Source of the DNA: Cystobasidiopsis lactophilus
Lineage: Eukaryota > Basidiomycota > Agaricostilbomycetes > Agaricostilbales > Chionosphaeraceae
Assembly (NCBI GenBank): GCA_001599975.1
Contig: BCIO01000003.1
Span: forward strand, 1,854,677-1,918,676
Direction of reading: 5' to 3'
DNA length: 64,000 nucleotides
Part shown: piece after piece, positions 45,142 through 55,245 of the stretch
Layout: every line of letters begins with the position of its first letter
How positions within the stretch are numbered: position 1 is the first letter of the stretch
Notes under the pieces: model-generated
The model's database searches: none
What the model was told of the DNA's origin: nothing
The model's input: only the letters and a program-made list of their open reading frames with translations
Translations under genes and position numbers: made by a program

Positions 45142-46258
45142 AAGTTGTATTCACAATACTGTCTGTCGAGGACTTTCTTAGATCTCGATCTCTCGTGTAA
45201 CACTGCCATCTTGTACTACCTCCAATTTGCCACCCTGTGACGTCGGGCGAATCGGTCGGACTTCGTTGTCCTTGGCGCTTCGCTTTCTTTCTGCTCTGAT
45301 ACTGCCATCTCCTTCCGTTTTGATATATTGACTAGCTAGAGAAGGTCTAAGCGTCGAGTTGGAGGCCTTCTGGCAGTCCAGAACACCAGCTGCTTCGCGA
45401 AGTGATTCTCGGTGCCTTGCTGTGTCGTGCCAGCTGTCGTCGTCGAGGTCTTCCAGCAAACGAGCCTTGTTCTCACCTCCAATCCACTGATTCAAAGCCC
45501 CTTATAACCCTCAGCTCATGCCTGGAGTCGCGAGGGCGGATTGATTGATCGCCGGTTTAATGGCGCGCTGCTTCCTTCCCCGGACTCTCGTGGCCAGTTG
45601 CCCGAATAATGCTCTAGTTTTCCTCGCTGCCTTTTTTCACATCTTATCGAGACTACTGAAGGACACGCCCAGGCTGCGGCTTGAGCTGTGCGAGTTGATT
45701 ATGCTCATGCGTCCTGTTTGTCCTGCCTCCACTTCCCTCCTTCTCTCTGTCTTTCCCCCTTATCCTGTAAAAAGTTTGCAGCGCGCAGCGCTCATATCTC
45801 TTCTTTTCCCAACCCCTTGCTTTCCCGTTGATTTTTTTGATCATATCATACGAGCCTGCCGAAGGCCGCCGCGATCCGTCGCGTCGACCCCCCTGGCCAG
45901 CGACAAGAGCGAGCTCCCGAATTTAATTCAAGCGATCTTCGAGGCTTGGCCATGCTACATGTCTCGTGGCCCTACGTCTCCCGGCCCTGGGGCCTCGGGG
46001 GCACCCCCTTGACACTTCAGGGTAACTCATACCGATAAGCTAGCTCGAAAATTTTTGCACGTTATCGAACACCCCCCCTGCCGGCGTATTAAGATCTTGT
46101 GCCTATCTCTTCCTTGTGGAGTCTGTCGCTTGGTCTCTTTCTCCCTCCCCAGGCTCTCTGCAAGAAGACAAAGCCACCTCTTCTTATCTCGGCTCACTCT
46201 TTGTCTCCCTCCTGTCCGCCACCACCTCCCTTCAAACTCGAATAGAGTCTCTCGCACA
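45142..46258. promoter_or_regulatory. DUR3 upstream region with clustered GATA sites
   Basis: About 1.1 kb without a supported gene. The last 230 bp before the DUR3 start contain GATAAG at 46034-46039, CGATAA on the minus strand at 46062-46067, AGATAG on the minus strand at 46103-46108 and GATAAG on the minus strand at 46183-46188. Fungal nitrogen regulators of the AreA/Nit2/Gat1 type bind HGATAR, and urea transport is a classical nitrogen-repressed function, so nitrogen control is likely. This is inferred from motif and context only. Confidence 0.5.
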
Positions 46259-49200
46259 ATGGCTCACGAAGCGCCTTTGGATCAAAGCTGGGGCTATGGC
46301 GTGCGTCCACTTCCACTATGTTCTGAAGGTGGTCGCGCGTGCTCACCTTCATCCTCTTACAGGTCGTTATTGGCATGGGATTGGGCTTTTCGCTCCTCAT
46401 GTTGCTGATCTCATGGGTCCAAGCTCGCTATACTGCTTTCAAGCTGTCCAACTCTGACGAATTCACCTCCGCTTCACGGTATGTCTCCCAGCTTTGGTCG
46501 CAGTTCATGAACCAGATTTGAATAAACTGCCCAACAGATCTGTCAAACCTGGTCTCATTGCTTCCGGTATCGTGTCCGCTTGGACCTGGGCCGCCACTCT
46601 CTTGACTTCCTCGTCCGAGGCCTTCGCCAATGGTGTTGTTGGACGTGAGCTTTCGGCCTCTCGTCGCCCCACCAGTCTGCATTTGACTGTCTGGAGCAGC
46701 TTGGTGGTACGCTGCTGGCGCCACTGTCCAAGTCATCCTCTTCTCGATGAACGCCGCCAAACTTAAGATCAACGCACCTTAGTGAGTTTGCCTTCAGCAT
46801 ACTCTTCCATACAAGCGGCACTAAAACTGAAACCATCTGTTCAGCGCGCATACCTTCTTGGAGATCGTCAAAGTGCGATTCGGAACGACCGCTCACTTGA
46901 TCTCGATGTTCTTCGCCTTTGCCACCAACGTCCTCGTCTCATCCATGTTGATCTTGGGTGGAAGCGCCACTGTTTCATCGCTGACTGGCATCAACGTGCT
47001 GGCAGCCTGCTTCTTGATCCCCATGTCGGTCAGCATCTACGTCCTTGTCGGCGGCATGCGTGCCACCCTGCTTGCCGACTACTCCCACACGGTCGTCTTG
47101 CTCTCCGTGATCTTGGCCTTGTTAGTAGTCCCTTACAATTGAGAGAACAGAGACTAACAGGTGCCTCGCAGTGTTCGTTTCATTTTGCAGAAGCGCCCCC
47201 CAGCTTCGAACTGATTTTGTCGTATACAGAACTTTGTCGTTTACGCCACTTCTGACAAGATCGGCTCTCCGGCCAAGATGGTGGAGCTGCTCGAGGCCGA
47301 ATCTCTCATCCACCCCATCAAGGGCAACAAGGATGGATCGTACGTCGTACTGCCGTGTCTACGTTCCTTGGTTTGGGCCCTAACTATGACCGAAACAGAT
47401 ACCTTACGTTCGAGAGTCTTCATGGCGGCATCTTTGGGTACGCCGTGGTCAAATTTGGCGTTCCCGATGCAGCAACTGATTTCGGCCGCTCCTGCGTAGC
47501 ATTTTGAACATCATTGGCAACTTCGCCACCGTCTACCTTGACCAAACTTACTGGCAACGAGGTGTGTATGCTGACTGATTACTCCCGGCTCCTCCTGACC
47601 TTTTTTTGTAGCGATCGCATCCAAGGGCCGCACCGCCGTCAAGTCCTACATGCTGGGCGCTGCCGCCTGGCTTCCAATTCCACTCGGTATGGCGACCGCC
47701 ATGGGACTGGCAGCAGCAGCGTAGGTCGTTGGGCGACGAATGTTCGATGCTGAGGCACTTGCTGAGGTCGGAACGTGGCTTCACAGCTTGCAGAGCACCT
47801 TTAACCCCCCTCTTACGCCCGCCGATGTCTCCGCCGGCCTTGCTGCTCCCACTGCCGCTACAGCTCTCATGGGAGCTACCGGAGCGCAGACCATGCTGAT
47901 CCTGCTTTTCCTGGCTGTCACATCCGCCACTTCCGCCGAATTGATCGCTGTGTCAACTTTGTTCACCCACGAGTGAGCCTCTATCTATGTTCCATTATTT
48001 CTCATTCTAAAGACCTCACCATTTAGTGTCTTCCGTACCTACGTCAACCCCAAGGCGACCGACAAGCAGTAAGGCATCGGAGTCGCTTGTGTCGAATTGC
48101 ATGTCTCACGCTCGCCTTTCTCTCGTCTACTAGGTTACTCTGGGTCGGCCACACCGCTGTTGTGGCGACTGCCATCATCATGGGCTTCCGTGAGCTATGC
48201 CTGACCTTCGCCGTGCTCGAGCAATCTGAGCGCCTCCGCAGTCGGTCTCATCTTCCATTATATCGGAATCGGCATGGGCTACCTTTACGAACTTGTTAGT
48301 GATCCTTTTAAGGTGTTCGGTTAAGACTAGCTCACCGCTGTGGCAGATGGGCTGCATCCTGGGAAGTGGCGTCGTGAGTTTTCCCACTTGTTTCGCTTGC
48401 TACGAGAGTCTGAGAGCTGTCTAGGTTCCAATTGCCATGTGCATTATGTCCTCCAAGACCAACAAGACGGCGTTCATCATCGCAATGCCCGTTGGGCTCG
48501 GATGTGGGCTCATTGCTTGGCTCGTGGCCGCCAAAGTCCTCTACGGCGCGGTCTCCGTTGCCACCACCGGCTCGGATTATCCTATGCTTGCTGGCAACGT
48601 CACTTCCATTGCTGTGGGCGCCGTCATCTGCGTGGTTGGCTCCCTCATCTGGCCCGACAATTACTCGTTCGAAGAGACCCGCCTCATCGGCGTCCACCAA
48701 CTCTCTGCCGTCGAGCTCCACGCTGATGGCCTCGACAAGCACGCCGGCCCCCCGTCACCGTCAGCCGATGAGAAGATCGGCAGCAAGGAGAAGGACTCCT
48801 CGGACAACGTCTCCACCACACACGCCCCAGCGGGCATTGATGCCGAGGTGCTCGCTTTGGAGGAGGAGGAGCGACCGGCTCTCGAATCCGCGTACAAAAT
48901 GGCTCGAATCATCAGCATTGTTCTCTTCATCGTCCTGGTTGTCCTCATCCCCATCCCGTTGGTCGGCAGCGGCCACAGTGAGTCTTATACCTTCGCATTC
49001 ACCTTGATCTTGTTTCTAATGTGATTTGAAGTCTGGGGCAAGACTGGCTTCACCGCCTACGTGTCGTATGTTTGCGGCCGCTCATGCCCAGGCCGAACGC
49101 TAACATTTCTTCCGCTCGCAGCATCGTCATCATGTGGCTGTTCGTGTCTGTCGGGGTAAGTTGGCTTCCACACATCTGCAAAGCATCATCCTGATCATTC

Positions 49201-49328
49201 AACATTGCATCCAGATTGTCGTCTTGTATCCCATCTACGAGTCGCGCGCTGGCTTGGCCACCATCTTCAAAGGCATCATCAAGGACATCCGCACCGGTGG
49301 CAAGGGCGCATATGTCGCGGAAGAGTAG
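46259..49328 (+). CDS. DUR3: Urea active transporter (sodium:solute symporter family)
   Basis: High-affinity plasma-membrane urea (and polyamine) transporter. The start at 46259 gives 'MAHEAPLDQSWGYG' and then the first helix 'VVIGMGLGFSLLMLLISWVQ'. Characteristic blocks are 'SVKPGLIASGIVSAWTWAA', 'YAHTFLEIVKVRFGTTAH', 'YVLVGGMRATLLADYSHTV', 'GNFATVYLDQTYWQRAIASK', 'GLAAPTAATALMGATGAQ', 'LAVTSATSAELIAVSTLFTH' and 'IGMGYLYELMGCILGSGVVP'. About 14-15 helices are expected from the family and the pattern fits. A hydrophilic acidic loop precedes the last helices, and the tail ends 'FKGIIKDIRTGGKGAYVAEE' at 49328. More than ten short introns break the gene. Confidence 0.95.
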
Positions 49329-49752
49329 AGTGTCGTCTGTTAGAGTTGTTGTTAGATCGGGGACCAAGGGTTTGGGCGGTTCACGGGGTGGCGTGCAGAG
49401 GAAAGGTCCTCACGGTTCGGCCGCGCGCGCGAGTTTTGCAAGCTTCCTTTACGACGTGTTTTCTACATGTGCACTGCCTCCTGTTACGTCTTTATATGCT
49501 CGAGAAGCGCCAAGGAGCCGAGCCACTGCATTATTGGCAGGTCTGCGGGCCGCCATGCCACCTTGGCCCTCAGCAGTTCAAAAGTTTGGCGCCAGATCTT
49601 CCAAACTAGTGACATGTTGAGCTTAGCCGCCCAAAATGTGGGGGGAGGCGAGCCCAGGGTGCCGGAGGCGAGCCCTGAGCTGAAGCCGCGATGGCGCCCG
49701 CCAGTTTTGATAGAGCCAGGATCTCCTTCTTCTCCTCATCAATTCTTCCAAG
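49329..49752. other. Intergenic between DUR3 and the PhyH gene
   Basis: About 420 bp holding the DUR3 3' region and the PhyH-gene promoter. A short CG-alternating run lies at about 49420-49432. No gene supported. Confidence 0.4.
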
Positions 49753-51133
49753 ATGGTCGCTCTAGTTACTCTGCCAAGGGATACTCCTCTCGCGGACATC
49801 ATCGAGGTCATCAAGCGCGATGGCGGCGTCAGCAAGTGCCAGCTGGTGCTCTCCTTGCGAATGCTGTCTCATTGTTGCCGCGCTTTGCAGTCATCAAGGA
49901 CTTCATGCCCGCTGAAGTCATCGATTCCTTCCTCGAGAAGCTCGAGCCCTCGTTCCAGGAATCGTCCAAGAAGAAGTCTCTGCAGGAGGCTTTCAGCGAG
50001 CCCGGCGTCGAGTTCTTTGCTTCTGTACGTGCCCTTGCTTCGAAGCTTCGTCGAATCACCCGCTGAAGAGTTTTATAGAACACCGTCCACGCTTATGGCT
50101 TGATGGCCAAAGCTCGTAAGCGCGCAGCCATCGTTGCAATGCAGGTTCTCGCGGCTAACGTCTTGCCACCATAAAGCCAAGGAGACCAGCCGAGTGCTTT
50201 CAGATGAACTCTACGTTGGAATCATGGATGCTTTCCTCAAGTAGGTTCCGCGTCCATCTTCAAGAACTCGCCACTGACCTCAGTCCCAGCAACGTCCGCA
50301 CTCACATGATCGGCGACACCAAGGTCGAGGCGCACACTTCTTGGTATCTCAACGTGACGACTGGGTGAGTGACAGTTGTCCACACAGTTCAGCATGAGTC
50401 CTCACCGCATTTGCGGCAGAATGAGGGTGTCGTCCGGCGCCAACAACCAGATTCTCCATCGCGACCAGACCATCCACAGCGTCGATGCCAAGGAGAACGA
50501 TCTGTACACCTCTATGATGGGCTGCCTGGTGCGTTGGTTTCTGTGGCTGGGGCATATATAAGGGCGTGGGCTCACAAAGCTTATGCGCAGATTGCCGGCA
50601 CTGAATCGAAATTCCGCAACGGCGCCACTCGTGTTGTCCCTGGCAGCCACCTTTGGCCACCCTCCAGGGCGCCTACGGACGAGGAGGCCTGCTCTGCCGA
50701 GATGGAGAAGGGCTCCGCGCTTTTCTGGCTCGGCTCCACGTACCACGGCGCCGGCAAGAACATCACTCAGCCCGGCGACGCGGATGCCACACGCATCCTC
50801 ATTGGTGTCTTTGCGTGCTGCGACTATCTTCGTGAGTACATTGGGGCCCCTTATGCCACCAGGCGCCTGTTCTGATCACCCTCTTCGCCACCAGGCCAAG
50901 AAGAGAATCAAATCCTTGCCACCCCTCTTAGCGTTGCGCGGACATTGCCCAAGGACATCCTCTATCGCATGGGCTGGTACAAGTCGGTCGCTGGTGCCGG
51001 TGAGTGTTCTCACGTTGTCGGCGGAGGCCAAGCGCTGATGCGCGATGCGCGTGCGCCAGGCTTCTACGAGCTCGGGCACCCTGCTGAGGCATATGAGCCT
51101 TTCAAGAACCCCGAGGTGCCTGCGCTGGCATAA
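49753..51133 (+). CDS. Phytanoyl-CoA hydroxylase (PhyH) family Fe(II)/2-oxoglutarate dioxygenase
   Basis: Probable oxygenase of unknown substrate; in fungi this family includes both primary and secondary metabolism enzymes. From 49753 the protein reads 'MVALVTLPRDTPLADIIEVI' and 'KRDGGVIIKDFMPAEVIDSF', the usual PhyH opening. The metal site is visible as 'ILHRDQTIH' (HxD) and the distal His in 'RVVPGSHLWPP'. The 2-oxoglutarate-binding Arg is probably in 'ATRILIGVF'. The end reads 'LPKDILYRMGWYKSVAG' and 'GFYELGHPAEAYEPFKN'. Introns of about 50 nt interrupt it at several points. No peroxisomal SKL-type tail is present (it ends PALA). Its position next to DUR3 may be chance. Confidence 0.85.
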
Positions 51134-51396
51134 GGGGAACATTTGCACGAAGGGAGACGACATGTCATTAGTACTTTTTAGGCCTCAGTTTGCAACAGCA
51201 TGTTTTTCATTACAATGGCATCGTATGGCACTGCTTGTCCATCGCAAACGAGTACACGTCAACATGAAGAGGGAAAACAGGTACAATTGGTAATGGGCCG
51301 GCCCTGTACTTTCGCCACCACAGCGGGCATTACAGAGCTCTATAAAGATAGACACACAAAACGAAAAAGGATCGCGCTGCCTCTTGATGTGACCGC
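51134..51396. other. Convergent intergenic region
   Basis: About 260 bp between the PhyH stop and the stop of the orphan gene on the minus strand. Likely the 3' untranslated regions of both. Nothing else seen. Confidence 0.4.
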
Positions 51397-52002
51397 CTAC
51401 TCTTCATCAAGGAGGAGGGCGGAGAGCGTTTGATAGAGGGTCCTGGAATCGAGGTCGTCGAGGCTGCGCTGAGCATGGGCTGGGCAGAGACCATAGACGC
51501 CGGCCTTTGGCAAATTGGTGGCGTCGAGCGTCTCTTCGACGTCCGCTTGAGCGTCAAGATAGGGGAGCAGGCTGGGGTAGGAGAAGGTGCGTTGGAGGAC
51601 CGACTTGGCTGGCAGGCTCTCCGACTTCAGAAGGGAGAACGCGGGGTGGGCCTGATTCGTCATCAATGTCACCATGAGCACTACATCTCTCAAGGGGGGC
51701 AAGCAACAACTTACGTGTAACGGAGTGGAAGGCGGTGCAATGGGCTCGTCTGCCAGACAAGTGGCGGGCGTGTGGCACCCTTCATCGTCGCTGTCCTCCA
51801 TTTCAACGCAGGGAGAAGGTGGAGAAAAGACGAGACTAGGGCAGTCGACGTTGCTGTGCGAGGAGGCGCGGTCGCAATCGCAGTCGAAGCTGTCACAGCT
51901 GCAGTGCGAGCCAGATGAACAGGTGGACAGCGAGGAGGTGGAAGATGCAGCGCTGTCGGAGGAGTAGACGGACACGAGGACCAAGCGAGGGTTGCGCTTC
52001 AT
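51397..52002 (-). CDS. Orphan Ser/Cys-rich protein
   Basis: No family recognised. From 52002 it begins 'MKRNPRLVLVSVYSSDSAA', followed by a Ser/Cys/Asp-rich stretch ('SCDSFDCDCDRASSHSNVDC'). One GT-AG intron with a gtaagt donor joins 'IAPPSTPLH' to 'AHPAFSLLKSESLPAKS', and the end reads 'RTFSYPSLLPYLDAQADVEE' and 'SRTLYQTLSALLLDEE'. A longer in-frame start at 52101 exists. The low-complexity N-terminus suggests disorder, and the C-terminal ~70 residues look more structured. Function unknown. Confidence 0.5.
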   Translation of the reverse strand: MKRNPRLVLVSVYSSDSAASSTSSLSTCSSGSHCSCDSFDCDCDRASSHSNVDCPSLVFSPPSPCVEMEDSDDEGCHTPATCLADEPIAPPSTPLHVSCCLPPLRDVVLMVTLMTNQAHPAFSLLKSESLPAKSVLQRTFSYPSLLPYLDAQADVEETLDATNLPKAGVYGLCPAHAQRSLDDLDSRTLYQTLSALLLDEE

Positions 52003-52676
52003 GTTGTTTACGAGGGATAGATTTGGAGTGGTGTAGGTGTGAGCGAGTGGTGGCACAGGCAAGAGAGGTGTGCACACTGATGTGCGCACAATGTACGACA
52101 CACGAGACGCAGACGCTGGCGTGGTGGTCGTCGAGTACTAGAAGAGGTGAGCTGGGGGTCAAGGAAGACGTCTTGGGATGATGAAAACAACTTCGTCGGA
52201 AACCTTCTCCCTTCTGGTCTTTTGTTGAGCGCACGGAACGACGTACGCATTACCGCACCTTCCAGCTGATAGTTCAGTAGGACTCCCTTGCGACACCCAG
52301 ATCTGAGTTTCGGGATAATGAACTGCGAAACCGGTCGAATCGAACGGAACCGCCGAGCTTGAGGAAGGAGCTGCACACGACACTAGCCGTAGGGCCGGAA
52401 CGCCACAACGACTTCTGCCGGTCTCTGGCGCGCGCATGGAGCTCTGAAGCGGGCTAGCATTGAATTCATTAGGAGCGGCAGCGGCCGTCGGACCTAGATA
52501 GAATGCAAAAGCGATCAGTTTAGGTGCGGTGGCAAATCTGTGGCGGCCAACCCACCCCGCAGCCGATGCGACACCACTGTCATAGCATTCAACCCCTATG
52601 TGCAATCGAGATGCTGGAATGATGAGGTCGAGGGTCACGCCAGCGGGAGAGAGCAAAGGGAGATCATAAACGTGCC
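52003..52676. other. Intergenic between two minus-strand orphan genes
   Basis: About 675 bp. A 165-codon minus-strand frame (52159-52656) opens only 20 bp after the upstream gene's stop and has no recognisable features, so I treat it as chance. The region probably holds the promoter of the 51397-52002 gene. Confidence 0.35.
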
Positions 52677-53094
52677 CTAGTAGTCCGGCCAGATTTCGCC
52701 CCCTGCTTCGCGCAGCTTGGTCTCCAGCTTGTCCAACATGTCCTCCACAGTACCTCTGCCCCGGGTGAACTTGCAGACTATGCCGCCGCAGTTGTAAACT
52801 TCCATCGTTCGGGCCTTCTTGATCTCGCTGGGAACCGCGTGCGACTTTTCAGCTCTGGCTATCGCTTAGACACAAGGGAAAGGTTCACATGTCGTAATAG
52901 CCCTGGTTGATGTAGGGCCAGCGACTGGGTAGCTTCTCGACTTTCTTGCTCGAGGACGCTTTCTTGGCGGGCGGCGCTTCGGCCTTCTTGGGAGGAGGAG
53001 GAGGAGCTGCCACTACTTTGGCCTTCTTAGCTGGTGGTTGCTGCTGCTGCTCTTCAGCCTCGGAGGTCAGGTCCAAGTCGACAATGTTAGGCAT
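52677..53094 (-). CDS. Small basic orphan protein with a Gln/Pro/Lys-rich N-terminus
   Basis: Two exons. Exon 1 starts 'MPNIVDLDLTSEAEEQQQQ' and continues with Pro/Ala/Lys-rich repeats ('PPAKKAKVVAAPPPPPKKAE') to 'SRWPYINQGYYD'. A 40-nt GT-AG intron (gtgaac donor near 52885) splices in phase to 'IAEKSHAVPSEIKKARTMEV', then 'YNCGGIVCKFTRGRGTVED', 'MLDKLETKLREAGGE' and 'IWPDY', stopping at 52677. Without the intron the frame ends at once, so the splice is well motivated. The C-terminal half looks like a compact domain, but I cannot name it. The N-terminal Lys clusters suggest a nuclear or nucleic-acid-associated role. An upstream in-frame Met lies at 53124. Confidence 0.6.
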
Positions 53095-53289
53095 GATTTG
53101 TTTTGATTTTCTGTGTTCCTTCATTTAGGGCGCGTATTGAAGTAGCAAGCGGTCAATTCGGCCTACCTGAACGAAAGTGTGGATGACAAAGAGTGCAACA
53201 AGACGCGTTTTAGAGGCCCAGAAGTTGGTGTGAGCAGAGCAACCTGCAAGCTGGCTATTTTCGTTTGTGCCAGCGACGATCATCCCACG

Positions 53290-54203
53290 ATGTCTGAGCG
53301 TTCACCACTTCTAGACGAGCAGTCCACCAGCAGTCGCTGGAGGGCCAGACGAGAGTCCACCGGCCGGTTCTTAGAGTCCAAAGTCAACCATTCGCTCATT
53401 GTCTTCTTGGTTTGGTGCCCTCGCGCTTCAAAGCAAGGCTTTCCTCCTGAATGTGTGAAGCGGGTAGATCGCACTGGATGCCACTGGTACCCTGATCGAC
53501 ATGTCCTGGGCGCTCCTGCACTCGTGCGATGCGCAGCAAGACCCAGAGTGGTTGGAAGTCATCTCCCGCATCTCGCTCGCAATCAGTAACCCTTCCTAGT
53601 CCGCCTGTGTTCTGCTCTCCTAATCTCAGTTTGTGTGACAAAAGCCTGCTTGTTCTTGTTGGAATTGCCGACCACCTTGTTCGCTTTTGGGCCCAAGTTC
53701 TATTTCCGGTGCCCTGCCTGCCTTCTTATCCTGGTGCCCAAATGACTTATGCACTTCTGAACGCTTGGGGAATAAAGAGGTCCACATTGGTTCTTACACC
53801 TATTTGACGCCCTAGTCGTCTTGGCCACCGCGTTCTTCGAACTGGTGCTCAAAGTCAGCTGCTTTTCTTGCCACTTTCCCACTCTGCCTGTACTCAGTTC
53901 GAGTTGATGCGGCAAGGGAAGCGAGAGCGAGATCGCCGGACTGTTTATCCTGCTCCGGCTGTGGCGCGTCGTCAAATTAGGTGAGAGCTCACCACCTTCC
54001 GTTTCCTGGCCCGGGGCTAATCCACGGGTGGACTCCGGGAAAAAGTCGAGGGCGTAGCTGTCGGCGTGACAGAGTACGACGTGGACGTGGCCGCTTCCAA
54101 AGAGCTGAGCGAGGCGCTCGGGTGCGCCGAGGGGGCATCGACCAAGGTGTTGGCGCTGCGAGCCAGGGAGTTGAGGGCTAGAGTCAACTCGTGCCCAGCT
54201 TGA
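53290..54203 (+). CDS. Voltage-gated proton channel (Hv1/HVCN1 family)
   Basis: A stand-alone voltage-sensor domain that conducts H+. The start at 53290 gives 'MSERSPLLDEQSTSSRWRA'. S1 'SLIVFLIALDATGTLIDMSW' contains the Asp expected for proton selectivity. S2: 'CVTKACLFLLELPTTLFAFG'. The S2-S3 loop and S3 read 'GPHWFLHLFDALVVLATAFF', and S4 is 'AGLFILLRLWRVVKLV', with the Arg-x-x-Arg spacing of Hv1 and Lys at the third charge. No pore domain follows. The protein continues 'EGVAVGVTEYDVDVAASKEL', likely the C-terminal coiled coil, and ends 'RVNSCPA'. Seven exons fit GT-AG rules. It probably sits in the plasma or another endomembrane and regulates cytosolic pH. Confidence 0.82.
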
Positions 54204-54390
54204 GACGGTTGTAATGATAGTGATTTTTAGAAAGACAAGCAAATGGACATTTCAAGGGAAGAGTGCGACTGTAAATAAGAGCGCACGAGGACGCTGGCTG
54301 CCTTTCCCGCTGTGCATCGAGCAATGAGTCGGCGCAACGTACGTTGGAAGAGGTGCTTGATAGACGCACCGAGAAACGAAGGTCCCAGAT

Positions 54391-55162
54391 CTAATGATGG
54401 TGATCCGCCGAGCGCTCAAACCTCAGGCCGCTGTGCAAAAACACCAAGGGGTGAGACGTTGAAACGCCTGTTAGGAACCGCGTCCACTCACCAATATCTG
54501 TACGGCCAAAGCAATTTAAGAACCGCAGATGGTTTCTGGCGGGAGAGGCTAGAGAGACGTACCCGCATGCCTTTGGTCCTGTTGGTCGACACCAACTTGA
54601 GGACATTTCCACAAAATGTGCAGTGGGAGGGCAAGACCGACCTGGCTTGTCCAAGTTGATAAAGACCTTAGGGTGCCCCAAAGCGCCTCCTCCTGTGCAT
54701 GGCTTCAGCGTTCACATCCACAGCGGGAAAGCAAGGGAGAATGCGCACCTCCATCGCAGTCCGCAATCCTCGTGCTGACCATCCTGATCGGCTCCTCGGC
54801 AATGAGCTGGATGGCGGCCAAAGGCTGGGGCTGGTAGTCCATGTTCATCTGCTCGAACAGCGGGCCGCGCATGGCCATCTCCCTCGGGTTTTGGCTGCGA
54901 GACCAGACGGTGGCCCTGTTGGGCGCCTGGGCCGAGGGCACGTTAGGGGGTGGCTTTGGCATGCTGTTTCGTCCACGCCCTTTGCCTTCAGCCCAGAAGA
55001 TGAAGGAGGGGAGGAGGGGACCAACGCTACTGAGGAAGGGGGAGGGCCGCCAGCGACGAGCGACTCCGGCGTTTGTTGGCCAGCAGCGGCTTGTTGGACC
55101 TTTGTGATCCTAGACGAAGCATGCCTCAATCCCACCGTGCGGGCCCTGACAGCTCCCAGCAT
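54391..55162 (-). CDS. NADH:ubiquinone oxidoreductase Fe-S subunit 6 (NDUFS6/NUMM), with a 6-nt microexon
   Basis: Zinc-binding accessory subunit of respiratory complex I. Probable start at 55162: 'MLGAVRARTVGLRHASSRIT', a good matrix-targeting sequence. The join to the core exon is not fixed. The core reads 'QAPNRATVWSRSQNPREMAM', 'PLFEQMNMDYQPQPLAAIQL' and 'IAEEPIRMVSTRIADCDG', then 'ALGHPKVFINLDKPG'. The 3' end needs a 16-nt exon (54563-54578), a 6-nt microexon ATATTG (54492-54497) and a final exon from 54430 to give 'PKACGYCGLRFERSADHHH'. All four zinc ligands (Cys, His, Cys, Cys) are then present. A simple splice that skips the microexon would lose Tyr-Cys. An internal Met at 54962 exists but lacks a presequence. 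Confidence 0.85.
54492..54497 (-). other. 6-nt microexon of NDUFS6
   Basis: On the minus strand ATATTG is flanked by 'ccgtacag' and 'gtgagtgg', consensus acceptor and donor. It sits between introns of 65 nt (54498-54562) and 61 nt (54431-54491). It completes GG+A, TAT, TG+C, which encodes Gly-Tyr-Cys in the invariant CGYCGLRF block. Confidence 0.85.
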
Positions 55163-55245
55163 TTTGTGTGTGAGTCGCTGCCGCTCTCCAAGCCTATTCT
55201 TTGCCGAGGAGTGAGTGTTGCTCTCGATCGTCCACCCGTTCACAA
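55163..55245. promoter_or_regulatory. 83-bp divergent promoter shared by NDUFS6 and mL58
   Basis: The start codons of two nuclear genes for mitochondrial proteins lie 83 bp apart and face opposite ways. This suggests joint control, if the upstream NDUFS6 start is correct. No known motif is obvious. Confidence 0.5.

Noticed and set aside
45178-45495. 105-codon minus-strand frame after the F-box-like gene
   Set aside because: It looks protein-like but has no ATG (it opens with TTG just after a TAA), and no acceptor or family supports it.
52159-52656. 165-codon minus-strand frame
   Set aside because: It opens 20 bp after the upstream gene's stop with no room for a promoter, and it has no recognisable features.
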